Below, one piece after another: positions 37,721-51,200 of a DNA stretch of 64,000 bases. This DNA comes from Mactra quadrangularis (lineage: Eukaryota > Mollusca > Bivalvia > Venerida > Mactridae). Made by a program: the position numbers and the translations under genes. The notes below the pieces were generated by a model. That model was not told the DNA's origin. It made no database searches and saw only the letters and a list, made by a program, of their open reading frames with translations. Location of the stretch: the NCBI GenBank assembly GCA_025267735.1, contig CM046294.1, positions 39,741,570-39,805,569 on the forward strand, in the 5' to 3' direction. Each line of letters opens with the position of its first letter. Positions within the stretch are counted from its first letter, which is position 1.

Positions 37721-38389
37721 CGCATATAAAAGTATAAAGATATAGAGAACATTGATAGAATAGAAATATTGAGATAAAAAGTCAGTCAGGGAAACCAAGA
37801 TTGAAAAGGAAGAAAAAGTAAAAAAAGAAAGGTTAAAGAATAAAAAATTGCTGGTAATTTAAGAAATACTGTTGAAAACGTTAAACGGCTTCTCTCTAAA
37901 AAAAACAGCAATATTTCAATTTAATAATTTGAAATTTGATTTTGAATTTCATTTTTAAAGTGAACAGATCTTTTGTAAATGACATCATGTAACTTGATTG
38001 TGAACTGTACAATTCTTACTTGCATCACACTTGACTACTCTTCCCCAGTACTGAGTTGTAAGGATATAGTGTCATGTACACAAGGAGACAACGAGGTGGT
38101 ATTTAATTAGAATTAATTTACACTTAACTAAACTTATAAGTATACATGTATATTTTAGCAAGTAAATATTTGTCCGATTTAAGTCATATTTTCAACAAAT
38201 ATTGTCTAAAGATGGAACAACATTATAATGTTTATTGAACTACATAGAACAAAAGATTTAACAAACAATTGCCAAAACATCATAGCGTGTGAAAAAGTCA
38301 AAGTAACAGAAGACTGGGATGTCCGTGACTAAGTGAATGTTGTAAAATGATAGTGGCATTCGGGGAAATGTGTCTAACGAGTGTGACTT

Positions 38390-38630
38390 CCATGGCTGTT
38401 GATAACCGATTGACATCGCGTTATCATGGATCTCACACACTGATGGAAGTGATGCTGATGTATACCTGCCAACTCAGGTACAATTCTTCCGCAAAGCTCA
38501 GCTAGGGGTTGAGCTGCAACACCACGTCGTACACGGCGGTTCAATTTATCCCATACGTGTTCTTGTATGTTAAACTATAGATTTCGGTGGGCTGCACATC
38601 CGAGCGTGATGTGGTTGTCATAAATTACTT
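38390..38630 (-). pseudogene. Tc1/mariner-like transposase C-terminus, relic
   Basis: On the minus strand the frame reads NIQEHVWDKLNRRVRRGVAA, later GRIVPELAG and SMITRCQSVINSHGSHTR. This is the usual C-terminal end of a Tc1-type transposase, including the catalytic Glu in QEHVWD. Upstream the match decays and includes a stop. It is a different and older copy than the one at 28.2 kb. Confidence 0.65.
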
Positions 38631-38724
38631 CTGTTGTCGCTCTTTGTTACAATTTTGTTAAAAAGATATTAGTTCATAAAAGTCATACGCAATTGAAATA
38701 TGTATACTTGTTTAAGTTTTGTTT

Positions 38725-38790
38725 AATGTGTGGCAGGTCTGCCTATCCAATGACTATAAACGTCGTAACCACTCGGCCAAACCCAAGGAA
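38725..38790 (-). mobile_element. SINE family 2, 5' fragment
   Basis: On the minus strand TTGGCCGAGTGGTTACGACG matches the tRNA-like head of the copies at 40.4 and 57.1 kb. Only the first part is present. Confidence 0.5.
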
Positions 38791-38946
38791 AGTATTTATG
38801 CAGTGATTTTTAATCAAATTATAAAGAGAACTTATCATCTAAGACTCTATATCACATAATATAATTAATATAATCGAGTATACATGTACATAAAATGAAT
38901 TCAAATTAGTTGGAAAAACACCCTCAGAAAATTTGTATACTATTTG

Positions 38947-39056
38947 TAATAAAGATTTTTGACGGTTTATATGGGTTCCCCTACCCCTAGAGTACATATG
39001 CATATGATGCTTCGAGGGGTAGAAGGACCCATATACACCGTCAGAAATCTTTATTA
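38947..39056. repeat. 110-bp near-perfect hairpin
   Basis: TAATAAAGATTTTTGACGGT at the left arm is matched inversely by CCGTCAGAAATCTTTATTA on the right, and the arms continue through TATATGGG and CTACCCCT to a CATATG centre. Each arm is about 55 bp. This is probably a foldback MITE. RNA from it would form a long stem. Confidence 0.75.
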
Positions 39057-40344
39057 CGATTTTATAATACTTCAAATCTAATTAAAATCAGTCAACAGCT
39101 CTAAAATGTACAAAACAAACAAATGCGGTTTTTACTTCAATTTCCCCACTGCGCACCCCACTGCTTATTGACTTTGATCTACGTTTGATCATGATGACGT
39201 TTTTTAAGAAGAAAAATACACACAGGCGATATGGATATATGGACTGTATCAAGGATTTACTCGCTGACGGGATAAATTGTATGGCACGATGGTTCGATGG
39301 AAATAGTTTTCCGAAAATAGAGTCGTGAGAAACTACGTGGATTCTTATTTGAGAAGATCGTTTGACAGCCAGTTTCATTATTTAAACTTAATGCAAAGCT
39401 TGGCTTGCCTGAGTGTGAAGCAAGTCAACCTTTGTATTAATTGCATAATGACTGGATATTTCGTCACACAGTCACAGAATCATGAGAATGAAAAAGAAGC
39501 TTCACCTTGATCGGAAGAGTCAAATTTTGTCTCTACAGATTAGAGTATTGTGAGTAAAAGATTTGTAAATCATGATGAAAACCTTGTGGAAAACGTTATT
39601 TTATATAGTACAGCTCATTATTATGTTTCACTTGCGCATTTATGTCATGACTTATAAGAAAAACAGTTTCGAACCGATGAAAAATGGCGGACATAAGTGA
39701 TGAATTTATGTTAACCAAATGTGTAATTCTGCGCATTCGCCATATATGGAAGTTGTACACATGAACTAGTTCTTGGCGATCACGCTTATTTTTGCGTGTT
39801 CTTCAACAAAATTCACAATAAAATGTTGCAATTATTAGACATTAATTCCTTTGAACCGTTGTTGTTTGAAAAGATGGACGTTAGTTTACTGACTTTCAAC
39901 TTCAACATAATCCATCTGATATTGATGCGTTCCATATTTGGAATGTGAAGTATTTTAAACCAATCAGCGCCGAGGTGGCTCAGGTAGTATATGAATTATT
40001 TTTAGAGGCTATCTGAGGGGACACGGTGTATATGAACTCCTATACGGTGTATATGTATTCTTCCGCGGACTCTATCAGCCAAGCAAATGCCGGCAAATTT
40101 ATTTGAAGTATAATATATATGTACGTCTTTAAATTGTTTAAATATTTATTTTTTCTATATAAATTCACAATTTTTGTTGATATTTAACAAGAAATCTTCT
40201 TTGCAAAATATTTTGTCTGTAAAACTATACGGCAAGTTGTTTGTTAGACTATTGTTAACCGTTGTTAGAAGTTGTAAAGCGATCCAGACCCGGAACATAT
40301 TGATTACAATATCAATTTACATATAAACATAATTCGTATGTCAT
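39057..40344. other. intergenic, no gene seen
   Basis: The short ORFs overlap one another on both strands without family features. Confidence 0.45.
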
Positions 40345-40492
40345 TAAGACTTCCTAGTCCCCCACTATTGAGCTAATAAGATTAAGTTTCTTGCTCAAGG
40401 AAACAACGGGGTAGGTTTTGATAGGATTCGAACCATGGCTTCCAAATAAGTAATTGCCTAACGTCGTAACCACTCGATCACGCCCGCTCCTT
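40345..40492 (-). mobile_element. tRNA-derived SINE, family 2
   Basis: On the minus strand: GATCGAGTGGTTACGACG (A-box region), GGTTCGAATCC (B box), then CTACCCCGTTGTTTCCTTGA and AGCAAGAAACTTAATC. Confidence 0.75.
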
Positions 40493-40719
40493 GTATTATT
40501 GTTGTAGAGTTTAGTGCCTAATTTATCATACAACTGATGGACAATCTTCAGACTTCGAATTTCGTAACTGCCGTCGATATTGACATTATGAAAGTGAGTG
40601 GCTCAATGGTCCACCAACATTTTACTCCAACAATTATCCTAATTTGATAAGAAAAGTTCTATCTGTTGATATATTGCTAATTTTATCTTAGTTTCATATT
40701 CTTGTCACAGACAGATCGA

Positions 40720-40985
40720 GCGGGGGGTTCAAGGGGGGGTCTGGACCCCCCTAGAATGTCCAAAATGTATCTGTCCATTAGTGTATTTCTTGATTGTAAG
40801 TCATTTTTAAGTACTTTTTGGTGCTTAACATAGATTTAATGGTTATGCAGTTTTTATTATTAATATGTGGCATTATTCTGCAAAATGTGTATAATGTGGT
40901 TGTAGTTCGAAAGTTTAGAAACCCCTCCCCCCTAGAAAAAGTTCCGACCACCCCTTGAAAAAAATCCTGGAACCGACCTTGCTTC
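40720..40985 (+). repeat. dispersed repeat with GGTCTGGACCCCCC, copy 2
   Basis: GGGGGGTCTGGACCCCCCT near 40,733 and a 3' half (GCAAAATGTGTATAATGTGG, CCCTAGAAAAAGTTCC) shared with 37,580-37,720. Confidence 0.65.
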
Positions 40986-41189
40986 TAAATCGTTAAAATG
41001 AACAGCATATTTTAACTTATCACTTAGATTTTTTATTTCGGCAAACTTTCATTAGGTCTTGTAAAAATCCATTTCGCTGGATCGAGTGTCCAATGTTCAT
41101 AACAGTTAGCTGTGAAGAATGCATGTTAATGCATGTTCATACCAATGACTTAAATCTAGACTCTCTTTTTATTTAAACAATGAGACAAC

Positions 41190-41260
41190 CTGATGGCACA
41201 ATAGACCGTCTGTCTATGAATCGCGAGTTCGATTCCCAGACAGAACCTATACCCTAACCC
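41190..41260 (+). mobile_element. tRNA-like SINE fragment
   Basis: GCGAGTTCGATTCCC (B box) after GATGGCACAATAGACC. It directly precedes the family-3 SINE. Confidence 0.45.
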
Positions 41261-41309
41261 TAATCTAACATAGAGATTGCTCATAAAAAATTTCCAACGA
41301 CTATTCTCT

Positions 41310-41630
41310 CGCTTACCTTCCTGTATGGTAGCATGCAAGTCTACTGATCGAGGCGTCGTGGGTTCGATTCCCGGGCGGGGCATACTTTCGTGGATTTTGG
41401 TCATGAAATTATTTCTACGGCCATTTTCCTCCTGCCAATGATTTTTAATTATGTAGGGCAGTTGTCAGTCACTGACGAAAGTATGTGCTTAGTAGTTGGT
41501 TAACAGCTAAATCCAGAGATTTAGCCTTTCCAGGAGGAGTGAGTAGGTTGACTGATCGCCGTAATATGACCTATAAAATGTGTTGCTGTGGCGTTAAACC
41601 TAACAAAACAAAACAAACAAACCTTCTTGT
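41310..41630 (+). mobile_element. tRNA-derived SINE, family 3
   Basis: tRNA-like head with GTGGGTTCGATTCCCGGG. The body contains GTCATGAAATTATTTCTACG, TGTCAGTCACTGACGAAAGT and TAACAGCTAAATCCAGAG. The tail is GGCGTTAAACCTAAC plus (AAAAC)n. It is shared with 52,340-52,612, and a relic body lies at 50,218-50,325. Confidence 0.8.
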
Positions 41631-42472
41631 ATCGACTTCGACAGTTGAAAGTTACTAACGAGGCTATTTGCTTCGTTCTATGTTTAAATCTGATCACCAG
41701 AGATATAGGTCTATCTAAAAAACATGAGTAAGATAACCTATTATATAGCCACGAGGTTGCGTTAAATATTGTTAAATGCGGCGTTAAGTTCCTATGCACT
41801 TAATATTTCCTCTTTAGAAATAACTTTGTAAAAGTTTACTTCTATGTATAGATAGATAAACAATCAATACTTTTCAACACCATGGGTTTAGGTAAGAATA
41901 AGAATTGTAAATACGTAATTATGAATAAACAATATTTTCGGTAAACAAATTTCCCCACGGTTAAACAACAATGTGTTAATGTTTAATTCATTAAAATACA
42001 TTCAGGGTATAAGGGGGGAAACGACACGTGACTCAAATGCACGTTCATTCACAAGATTTATTGAATAATATAAATTGGATCTATTTGTTTAAAAAAAACA
42101 CTGAATGCATGTCTATTTTAGACCCGGAAGAATGAATCAAGTTATGTAAATATTATCTGTACTCAAAAAATAAAATATTGATTTACGAAATGCAAAGGAA
42201 ACGTAAAAACAGTTAATATCGTGTTGACTCTGCTAAAATTCGCCTTTTTTATTTGCACATGTGAATATTACAAGCAATTTGCAGGAAGAGAGACACAACA
42301 AGAAGCCTTGAGTAAGGATGTTTCCACCTAGCGCTTCATAGGATCTTTGGCAGCGGTTTGCTACAGTGAAGCGCTGGCTTGTATTTTTTGGCTAGCCGAA
42401 TTACTGTTTTTGAAACAGGTTTAACAAACCCACTGGCGCAACTTGAAGCAAAATCGTTACATGCTTATGTCC

Positions 42473-43729
42473 TGGTCACACCGCAAAAACTTTGCTGGAA
42501 TCTTCCTGGGAGCGGTGAAAAAAGTTCATCACCGCCCATTATCGTTCAAGAAAAGTTGGCCCACGTTTAGACAACGCCGTGTACGCTCGGCCATCGCTTA
42601 TGGTCCCTCCTACCGCTCCCACATTCGGAACTGCTCGGCCATTCGCTACGAATAAACTCGGACATATTTAGACGCAATTTTGGAAAACCGATGTTGAAGT
42701 AAACAAATACAAGATCGTTAAGGCGATGACTGATTTTCGTTTTAGTCCGTAAATTTGAAATTACACATTTCAATGATACCGATGAACAATATTTAGTTCA
42801 ATTTAAACAAATAAATATATTATACAAAGATCTGTGTGTAAACTACAAGAACTATTTTTTGTAACCGTTACGTGCTTTGCCTCGCGAAGGCAGTAAAAAC
42901 ACAAAAATTCGAGGGAAGACCCCCAACGAATCCTTCCGAGAATATTCATTCATGAAAGGTCGAGGTGTTCCGAATGCCGCTCTGAATGTTTCGAACTGCA
43001 CAAAACATTGCCAAACATTGCCAGCGGATAGTTGCGGAAATTTTCCGCTGCGGCAAAGTTTACTTCCGCTCCAACCACACCCAGTCAAAGTTTGGCACCG
43101 CTAGACGCAAGTCGACGCTTGGGACCGCTCGGCCACCGCAGAAGTCATAATCGCAGGACCACCGTTGCTTTGACAGCTTTGCCCGGACGGTTATTTAACG
43201 TTGCATAAACTTTGGTAGAGCGGTTGTAAGCGTTTTACGAGCTGACACGTGATTGCTTGAACGTTTTCGGGTGTTGATTTAGCGATTCATTACAGTAATG
43301 AACTTTGGTATTGAGTTGATATGGAGGTGTCGGAGCGGGACAAGAACTAGGCTAAAAAGAGATTCGAAGAGAAGTGAACCAGAAGCCCATTTGGATGGGC
43401 ACATTCAGATTTTGAAATCGATCCGTTTAGTTCTGTAGTCAAAGCGATATGCCGCTAAACCATCTTCGAACTCCCGCCGAGCCAACGCTCGCATGCGCAG
43501 AACGCCGATCTATCAACGCACGCGTCACCGCTAAACCAACGCTCACTACCGTCCCTTACCGTTAAGCCATCGCTATAGCAACACCGGCTATGCAGCGGTG
43601 CGCCTCTAAGGCAACGCCCGTGTTTTATATTTTTTATCATTTTGTGCGCGGTGATGAGCATAGTCGAAATTCGGTTCCCTCTCCCTGCCGTTCAAGGAAC
43701 GCTCCAACAAAGTTCCGGCGGTGTGACCA
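42473..43729. mobile_element. 1.26-kb TIR element, GC-richer, non-coding
   Basis: TGGTCACACCGCAAAAACTT at the left end is matched by the inverted right end AAGTTCCGGCGGTGTGACCA, with imperfect pairing over about 34 bases. The interior has CACCGCT, GCTCGGCC and GCCAACGCTC motifs in both orientations. The several ORFs inside overlap on both strands and show no transposase features. The target duplication is unresolved. Confidence 0.65.
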
Positions 43730-44555
43730 GACCTTTAAGTTACACTTATAGCAAGTTTGAAAGCGATAGAATGCGTTTGACTTCCTAATGCTTCTTTAAA
43801 GTAGTTTCCATTTTTACCCTGCTCGAAATTACATTGGGCTGCATGAAACTCAAATAGCTAAACAAACTTACATCACAATTCTTTACACGTTTAACAAGTA
43901 ACGGATGTGTATAAACACAACTGGACTATTCACGTTAATACGCAAATCAAATAGATACAATCAAAATCAATATTTACGTGACATTATTTTTGCCTCAAAT
44001 GTATACACTCGATTGAGTCGACGGTATCACCAAGCCTGGCACAAATGAGATCGACACATGTGTGATTCGATATCGCTCTGGTACTGTGTTTTAAAACCGG
44101 CGTACACCCTTCTCGCAAATCTGGTCTTACCTTTGTTTGCGTCGACGAGTAGCGTTAAAAGCGCAATTGTACCGTCAACATTGATAGTCCTGTTTCTAAT
44201 ATGAAAAATCATAAATTATTATATTTAATAAATATAATAATATGCTACATGTATTTTCAAATGTCCACAATTTTTGTTTTATCTGTACAAATCCACAGCA
44301 CATCAACAGTTTTTGATATTTCCCCTAAAAGCAATTTTAACTGAATTAATTTCTGCTCTCTTCAGAGTAACGGCCTCTAAACACCAACGTACACATGTCT
44401 TTCACAGTGGTTGTTATTCAAGAGAGGTTGCACCGTAAGTTAATAAGTTTGTCATTTTTTACTATATTTTCCACGTTGACTAAGTCAAAAAGGCAAATAC
44501 ATGTAATATGGAATTATACTACATTTAAGAAGTTACATGAAATTAAGCCACCTCT
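43730..44555. other. intergenic, no gene seen
   Basis: AT-rich. No supported feature. Confidence 0.5.
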
Positions 44556-44559
44556 TGAT

Positions 44560-44965
44560 TAATTTTCCTCAATAATATTGCTAATCGACGACATCAAATT
44601 GCGTTTACGCGATGTAGAATTGGTCATATCAGATTAACAAATTCATACCTTCTCAAAAGAGAGGAAGCATCTAAATGCATACCATGTGAATAACATTTCA
44701 ATGTAAAACAAGTTCTTCTTGACTGTCATGATCTTAAATATATCCGCGACAAACATATTAAAGTTAACTCACTTAAAACACTTTTTTCAATCAGTACCAT
44801 CATATGCGATACTTAAATATCTGAAAGAAATAAATATTTATCATAAAATATAGGAATTAAACCTTTATTATTCGGTTTCATTAATTATTATCATCAATTG
44901 CGCGCCATACAATGTTTTGTGTTAATGCGCCGATAAACCCAAACAACAAACAAATTGTATTTACA
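44560..44965 (+). pseudogene. LINE retrotransposon 3' end (C-terminal ORF2 and 3' tail)
   Basis: The frame reads FTRCRIGHIRLTNSYLLKRE and EASKCIPCE and, after a TAA at 44,691, VKQVLLDCHDLKYIRDKHI. This is the conserved C-terminal Arg-x-Gly-His / Cys-x2-Cys region of LINE polyproteins with an RNase H end. The 3' tail TGCGCCGATAAACCCAAACA plus CAAACAAA resembles SINE tails here. The element is 5'-truncated and dead. Confidence 0.7.
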
Positions 44966-44997
44966 TGACTGTGTGATTCATTCAAGGCAATATTAGA

Positions 44998-45021
44998 ACA
45001 GAACAGAACAGAACAGAACTT
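44998..45021. repeat. (GAACA)n microsatellite
   Basis: Four to five GAACA units. A second array lies at 54,147-54,167. Both are followed by A/T-rich sequence containing TTATAA, so they may be ends of the same retroelement type. Confidence 0.7.
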
Positions 45022-45235
45022 AATTATAAAGTACAAAGTACCAATTCATTAATACAATAATTAATCAAAGCATAATTACACACATAATCAATATAGTTAC
45101 GTATATATGTACATGCAAATTTTGACAAGAATATCTTTGAATACGTGCTTTAAATAAATGTCTCCATGAATTTTGAAAACTAATGATCTAATTTAGGTTT
45201 GATAAGTCTTTGTTTTTATTTTCAGATCAATCGAC

Positions 45236-45275
45236 ATGAAAGTTGAGATTTTCCTAGGAGTCCTGCTAGCTATAA
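45236..45275 (+). CDS. unit D exon 1, signal peptide
   Basis: ATG after a 5'-UTR acceptor (TTTTTATTTTCAG). MKVEIFLGVLLAI, then A|GTAAGT in phase 1. Nearly the same as exon 1 of unit B/C. Confidence 0.85.
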
Positions 45276-48200
45276 GTAAGTGGCATATTAATAGGGATAC
45301 ATATAAACTGTAGCTGAATGACATTTTGTAACCACTGATTTTAATTTGCTTGTAGATCGATATAACACTAATGTAATGGTAAAATTCTCGATATCCTACT
45401 ATTATGCTATTTGTATACCAAAGGGAAATTCGTAAAAAATGTGTGCATAAATTGCAGATACAACATTAGTGTAAGAGAATTTCAAAATTCGACTGCCTAA
45501 CACAAGTTACTCATTACGAAATACGAGGAAGCTCAACAATGTGATGCTGATAACTTCCCCAATTATCAAACAAACTTCAAAATATTTTCCACTTACTTGC
45601 ATTGTTTGATACCCCATCATTCTAGCTAAATATATTTTGTAACCACCCCCTTCATTACGCCATGTTGTTTCTGTCATACAATAGAATCAGCAAATCATCA
45701 GCGATTCATGTCAATTAGTGATATTGCGTTAAATTGTTTTTATAAATGATTTCAGTTTGTACGTGCCAGTCTTCCACTCTGGTTGTATATGTAGTTGAGA
45801 TAAGCAGCAACGATAGCTACACATTTGTATGCAATTTACCATAATCAACAAATTTAACAAGATGGACTTACCTAGATGGATATGCAGTCACATCATTGAT
45901 GAGTTATCAGAATGGAACATGTACAGTAACCTCATCTGGTTCCTTTCTCAGTAATAATACACGATACTCGTATGCATGTAACAGTTCAGCGTATCAAGTT
46001 ACTTTTAATCCCTATCCAGATAAAAGTCTAAAGAACCACATATTAGCCTGTGAAGATGCACTTCAATTAAATATTGCAGGGTCTACTTGGATTATCAAAA
46101 CCAAAACAGGTAATATTTTCTAGAGCCATTACTAAACATTTCTAACAACATTTCTGAAACATAATTGTGCTAGAAGAACAAAATGCATTGTTTAATTCAA
46201 TTTTATATCCTTAATCCGAATATATCAAGCTACGTAAATGACCATAGACAAAACCAAACTAATAAACGAAATCATGTTTATGAATCATTACATTGTGAAT
46301 TTCATTGATGATATATCATATCTAAACTCTTAGAATGTCACCGAAGTACATTCACACATTGGATAAATATACAATTTATGGCATGTTCATTGTCTACCTC
46401 CTTATGTAAAATTTACAGAAATGCAAAGCACCAGTTCTGTAAACATTTTGTTCAGCTGTTGAATGCAAAAATTAAGTCGATGACAGAAAAAACAGTGGTT
46501 GCTTGTATAACCAGGTTCTTTCATAAAATGGCTTTTGTTTTCATAAATTTTATTGTCTTTTAGACGGAGTAAACTGTAGCTATTGTCTACAAACAATATC
46601 ATTTGATGTAATAGAAATCACCGAAGGAGACAATGTAGCATTTGTATGTAGTGTACCTTCTAATGTGTCATATGTCAACTGGAACAGGAACATGGGATCA
46701 AACACAGCTGCCATGAATGTAAGTCAGAATGGACAATGTTCTACACATGGTACAACATTCCTAGACAATACAAGTAGATATATCTACACATGTAACAGTA
46801 CAGTCTATCAAGTGACACTATTCAATGTAACAAGAAATGAACATAATGATATCTATATGTGTACACCTGAGAGTTGGAGAGAAGGGAAAGGATCGAACTG
46901 GATACTTAAGTCGTAAAAGGTAACTCCAAGGGAATTGTTACTTGTAAAATTGTTCAAAGTTATAAGTAAATTGAACGCATGAATGACATATATGATTTTG
47001 GGATGAGTATAGTCAAAGATCTTACGACAGCGTGTACTGTTTTGTCTTAATATCGTACCAATTCGACATAAAGCTCTACTGACCAAACTTTCTGATTCTA
47101 GCATTTTATATCCTAATTAAATGAAACATAGTACATGTATACAAGATTAGTACTCACTGAATTGTATGGGTGCAATGGGAAAGAACATTATATCCTTAGA
47201 TAGCCATAACAATTATATGCACTTAGTGTATTTCAGATTATGAATAAAATTTTATTCTGTATAGAAAACACAATTTTAACCATTTAGACAATTAGTGATA
47301 GTTAACTCAAGGATATGATTAACTATGTATAATGTATTTTTGTTTGGATATAATAATCACAAAAATGGTGTGAATGCTTATGGTACATAATTCCTTTCCT
47401 CACGTTTTATGTTCTGTTACACAAGCAAAATCAATTTCGCTTACACAAACTTGAAAATCATTAATTCTAATCACAATCCACTGACTATGTTATATATTAC
47501 TTAGAGAAACTTATCATTTGCTTGTATGTAATACATGTTCACATTTTGAATTGACACGACATCATTTTGTATTTTCAGCCCAAGTAACATCAGTTACAAT
47601 TATGCCATATAATTACCTAATTAATATCACAGAGAACAAAATATTAGAGTTAAATTGTACAACATCAACAGCAAGACCTGCTGCCTCTGTGTATTGGTAT
47701 AGACATCCATATGGTAAGGATCACAACGAAACTCAGATAAAAGACACCATAACTACATCAACTGACTACAATGATTTAAGTGTTACAACCAGTTCACTAC
47801 GCTTATTTGTAACACGACAAGACAATAATACGAAGGTATTTTGTAGAGCAAATAATGCAGTAAACGAAACTATGATGAGATCACAAAACAAAAGACTACT
47901 GAACGTCAAATGTAAGTAATAACTAAAAAAGGAACAGACCAAACTGATTCCTGATATATTTTGCATTGATTTTTTAGATTAATTTATTTACTTTTATAAC
48001 CATATTTGAAAATATTCTTTAAAAAAGGCGACTTTTTGATGTTATTGTACTTCAAATAACGAACGATTGATAATAACTCAACACGAACATTGAAGATAAC
48101 TTCAATGTAAGGTTATGGTATATGTAGATTTTCATACTTTTATTTTAATTTCTTTTGCCCGCAAATCGAATGTTTTACATGTGTTAGACAAAGTTTATTT

Positions 48201-51200
48201 ATGACATTATAATGTACTTATATGCAGACAAAGCCGATGATCCGTATGTACATGGAGAAGAGAAATATCGAGTGATAGAAAACACTCCGGGAACATTAGC
48301 ATGTACCGTTAAAGGTGGGAATCCTACACCAACATTATACTGGGAATGTAACGGTGTATTTCTAACAAATCAATCAACAGCCAACTCTAATAGAACCATC
48401 ACTACACTATTATGGACACCATCAAGAAATCATACTGGAACATGTACATGTACATCTAAACAAACATACTTTGGGGATGAAGCAGTACGTGTTGACTTAG
48501 ATGTTTTATGTAAGTTTAATTTGCGGTGAATGTATTGAAAAAATATTCTAATTTATTGCTGTATTGACCAAATGAATCGGTATTACAGTTGGAAGAGTGT
48601 GGTGTAGTTACCATTTACACTCCTGATTTCGTCTTGTATTCAAACTGGTTCTTGACAGAAACATCTGTTAAAGGAAGAAATGGAAGCTACGATTATTAGA
48701 TTGACTCTAACATGTATTACAATCTGTATATGTATTATATAAAATCATACCTTTGAAAAAAGACACAAAATATTTGTTCAGGCCTAAACAGTATATACGA
48801 GTTAATTAAAGAATAGCCGTTTGCAACGCTTCAAATGTCATGAACCAAATATTAGTATGCAATGTTAAGCAATTGGCTAGTTAAAGACATTGACATATTT
48901 GTTACCAAAAGTAAATCCCAAACATAAATATGATATGAAATCAAAATTCAAAAAAAACCCGCTTGGTTTGTCAAAATATACTGCATGCAATGAATACTTC
49001 TGAACGAACACGACTTGTGTCAGAGCGAGTAAATTGTTCGGACCATTTATTAATTTAACTGGTTCAAATTCCCAATCATAGTTCGGTCTGTAAACTGTTT
49101 ATTGAAAATTATGTTAAAGTTTCTTATAGCGTTTTGTTATATGCTGTTAACAATTTGTTATTCAACAATGTATTTATTAGATGCAGCCAATGTTACACAA
49201 GTTACTGTCAATGATTTTACCAATCAATCAGTAACTGTAAATGAAAGTGACTCAGTTCGTTTCAATTGTACTGCTGATAGAAATCCAACAGCCGAGATGA
49301 CATTGAGCCACGAAAGTACGACGTTAGAAAATGTTACATCAAATAATGTGGAATACAACATTGCTAAGGCAGGATGTTTAGACGCAGGACCTTACTACTG
49401 CTCTGCACAAAACATGCATAATGATGGAAATGTCTCTACCCATACTGTACAACTATTTGTTTATTGTAAGTATATAAATGGTATCTACTACAAACCCTTC
49501 CATTCCAGTAGTTTGTCTTTTAATTTATCTATTTTTACATTATATGAAGCTAACAGTAAATCATAAATAACAACAAAGCCTTTATCATCTCTGTTCATCG
49601 ATTGACATTATTCCTATTTTACAGATTTATATACATTCTATTATTGGCTTAATATTCTGTGTATGTCAATGTAGCCCAAGGCAATGACATACTACGTAAA
49701 TACATTGTAATCAAAGTACTTGGAAAGGTATTCTTCATCTTATAATCGTTAATATCTTAAACATAAAATTTGACTACTTTATTATTTTCAACAAGGTGGA
49801 CCAAGAGCAACTGAAAAGGATGTTGATATAAATATCACTAGTGCAAAGAATGTACCAATAACAATTACTGTCAGTGTCATTGCGTATCCCCCTCCTGTGT
49901 TTATAAGGCGCAGATCGATGAACGGGACGTGCACTTCACTTGATGATAAAGACAAGTTCATCATAAATTCAACAGCTGATCAGTCCAATCTTACGGTACT
50001 CAATGTTAGTATGGAACATTTCACAAGGTATGAAGTGAATGTGACAAATAAATTTGGAGGATTTTTGCAAGTTTACACTCTTTCACCATATGGTAAGATT
50101 TGGCTATAATTGATCTAATTATGAGTTAAGATGAATAGCTCGTTGTGTTCTATTGCTTTAATAGATTTCGTTTAAAATTCAATGAAAATAATATAGTTTT
50201 CTACATACTTTCATCTCTCGTCATAAAATGTTTTCTGTGGTCATTCTTCTGCCTCCCTATGTAATAAAATTGACAGATTTCTGTCACTGTCGAAAGTAAA
50301 TGCCAATTGCCAGCTAAAATTTAGGTTGAGCAATATTGACTTTCAAGGATCAATGAGATGGACGACTTACCGTTGTGATACGGTTTAAGTGGATTGAGAA
50401 TATTCAAACAACATTTATTACATATTTTTGGTCTACGATCTGTACTTAATCGAAGTTCACAAATCAAATCATTGATCATGTATGCAACTTTGCTCATGTA
50501 TTGATTTAATTCATTTTCATACATAATTTGACAAATGCACATATATATTGAATGTTTTTGTAGTGTGACAAACATTAAATACAATGCTGAAAGTGTATAT
50601 AACTTTTACTGCCACGTACCTTACAGGTATTCCGGATACTCCTACGGAGTTAGAGCAAATCCAAAGCCATACAACATCATCATCAATACATATTGAATGG
50701 AGACCGGGATTTAATGGTGGACCAAACCAAACATTTTATATTAAGTATAAAAAGAATTCAGACACAACATGGACTTATTTCACTATCATTGATAGTGGAG
50801 AAGAAACCGTGAACTTTTCATGGACTGGTTTAGCAGAGAACACACATTATGACATTTTCATTTTTGCTTCAAATAGAATTGGCAACTCATCTGAATCACC
50901 AGTGTTAGTTGCTTCAACTGAAGGTAATTTAAAAGTACATGTACTTAAGTAAACAACTATATTACATGTCCTACGTTGTATTTGAGCATGTCGACTGGGC
51001 TTGATAATGTGATGTTTCAATTTAATCCTATGCAATGAATAACACATTTAATTACTGAACTTGAAATGAGGGAGTAATTCCTTAAATGTATGTTGTTAAT
51101 TAAATATAATTTCAATATGTTTTACGTAATGTTGAAAGTAAATCCTAATTCATGTGCTAGTTTATTTATTTGTGATATTATGAAGTTTCATTTTTATGAA

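Noticed and set aside
42379..43661. Several ORFs of 63-78 codons on both strands
   Set aside because: They overlap one another inside a GC-richer TIR element and have no domain features.
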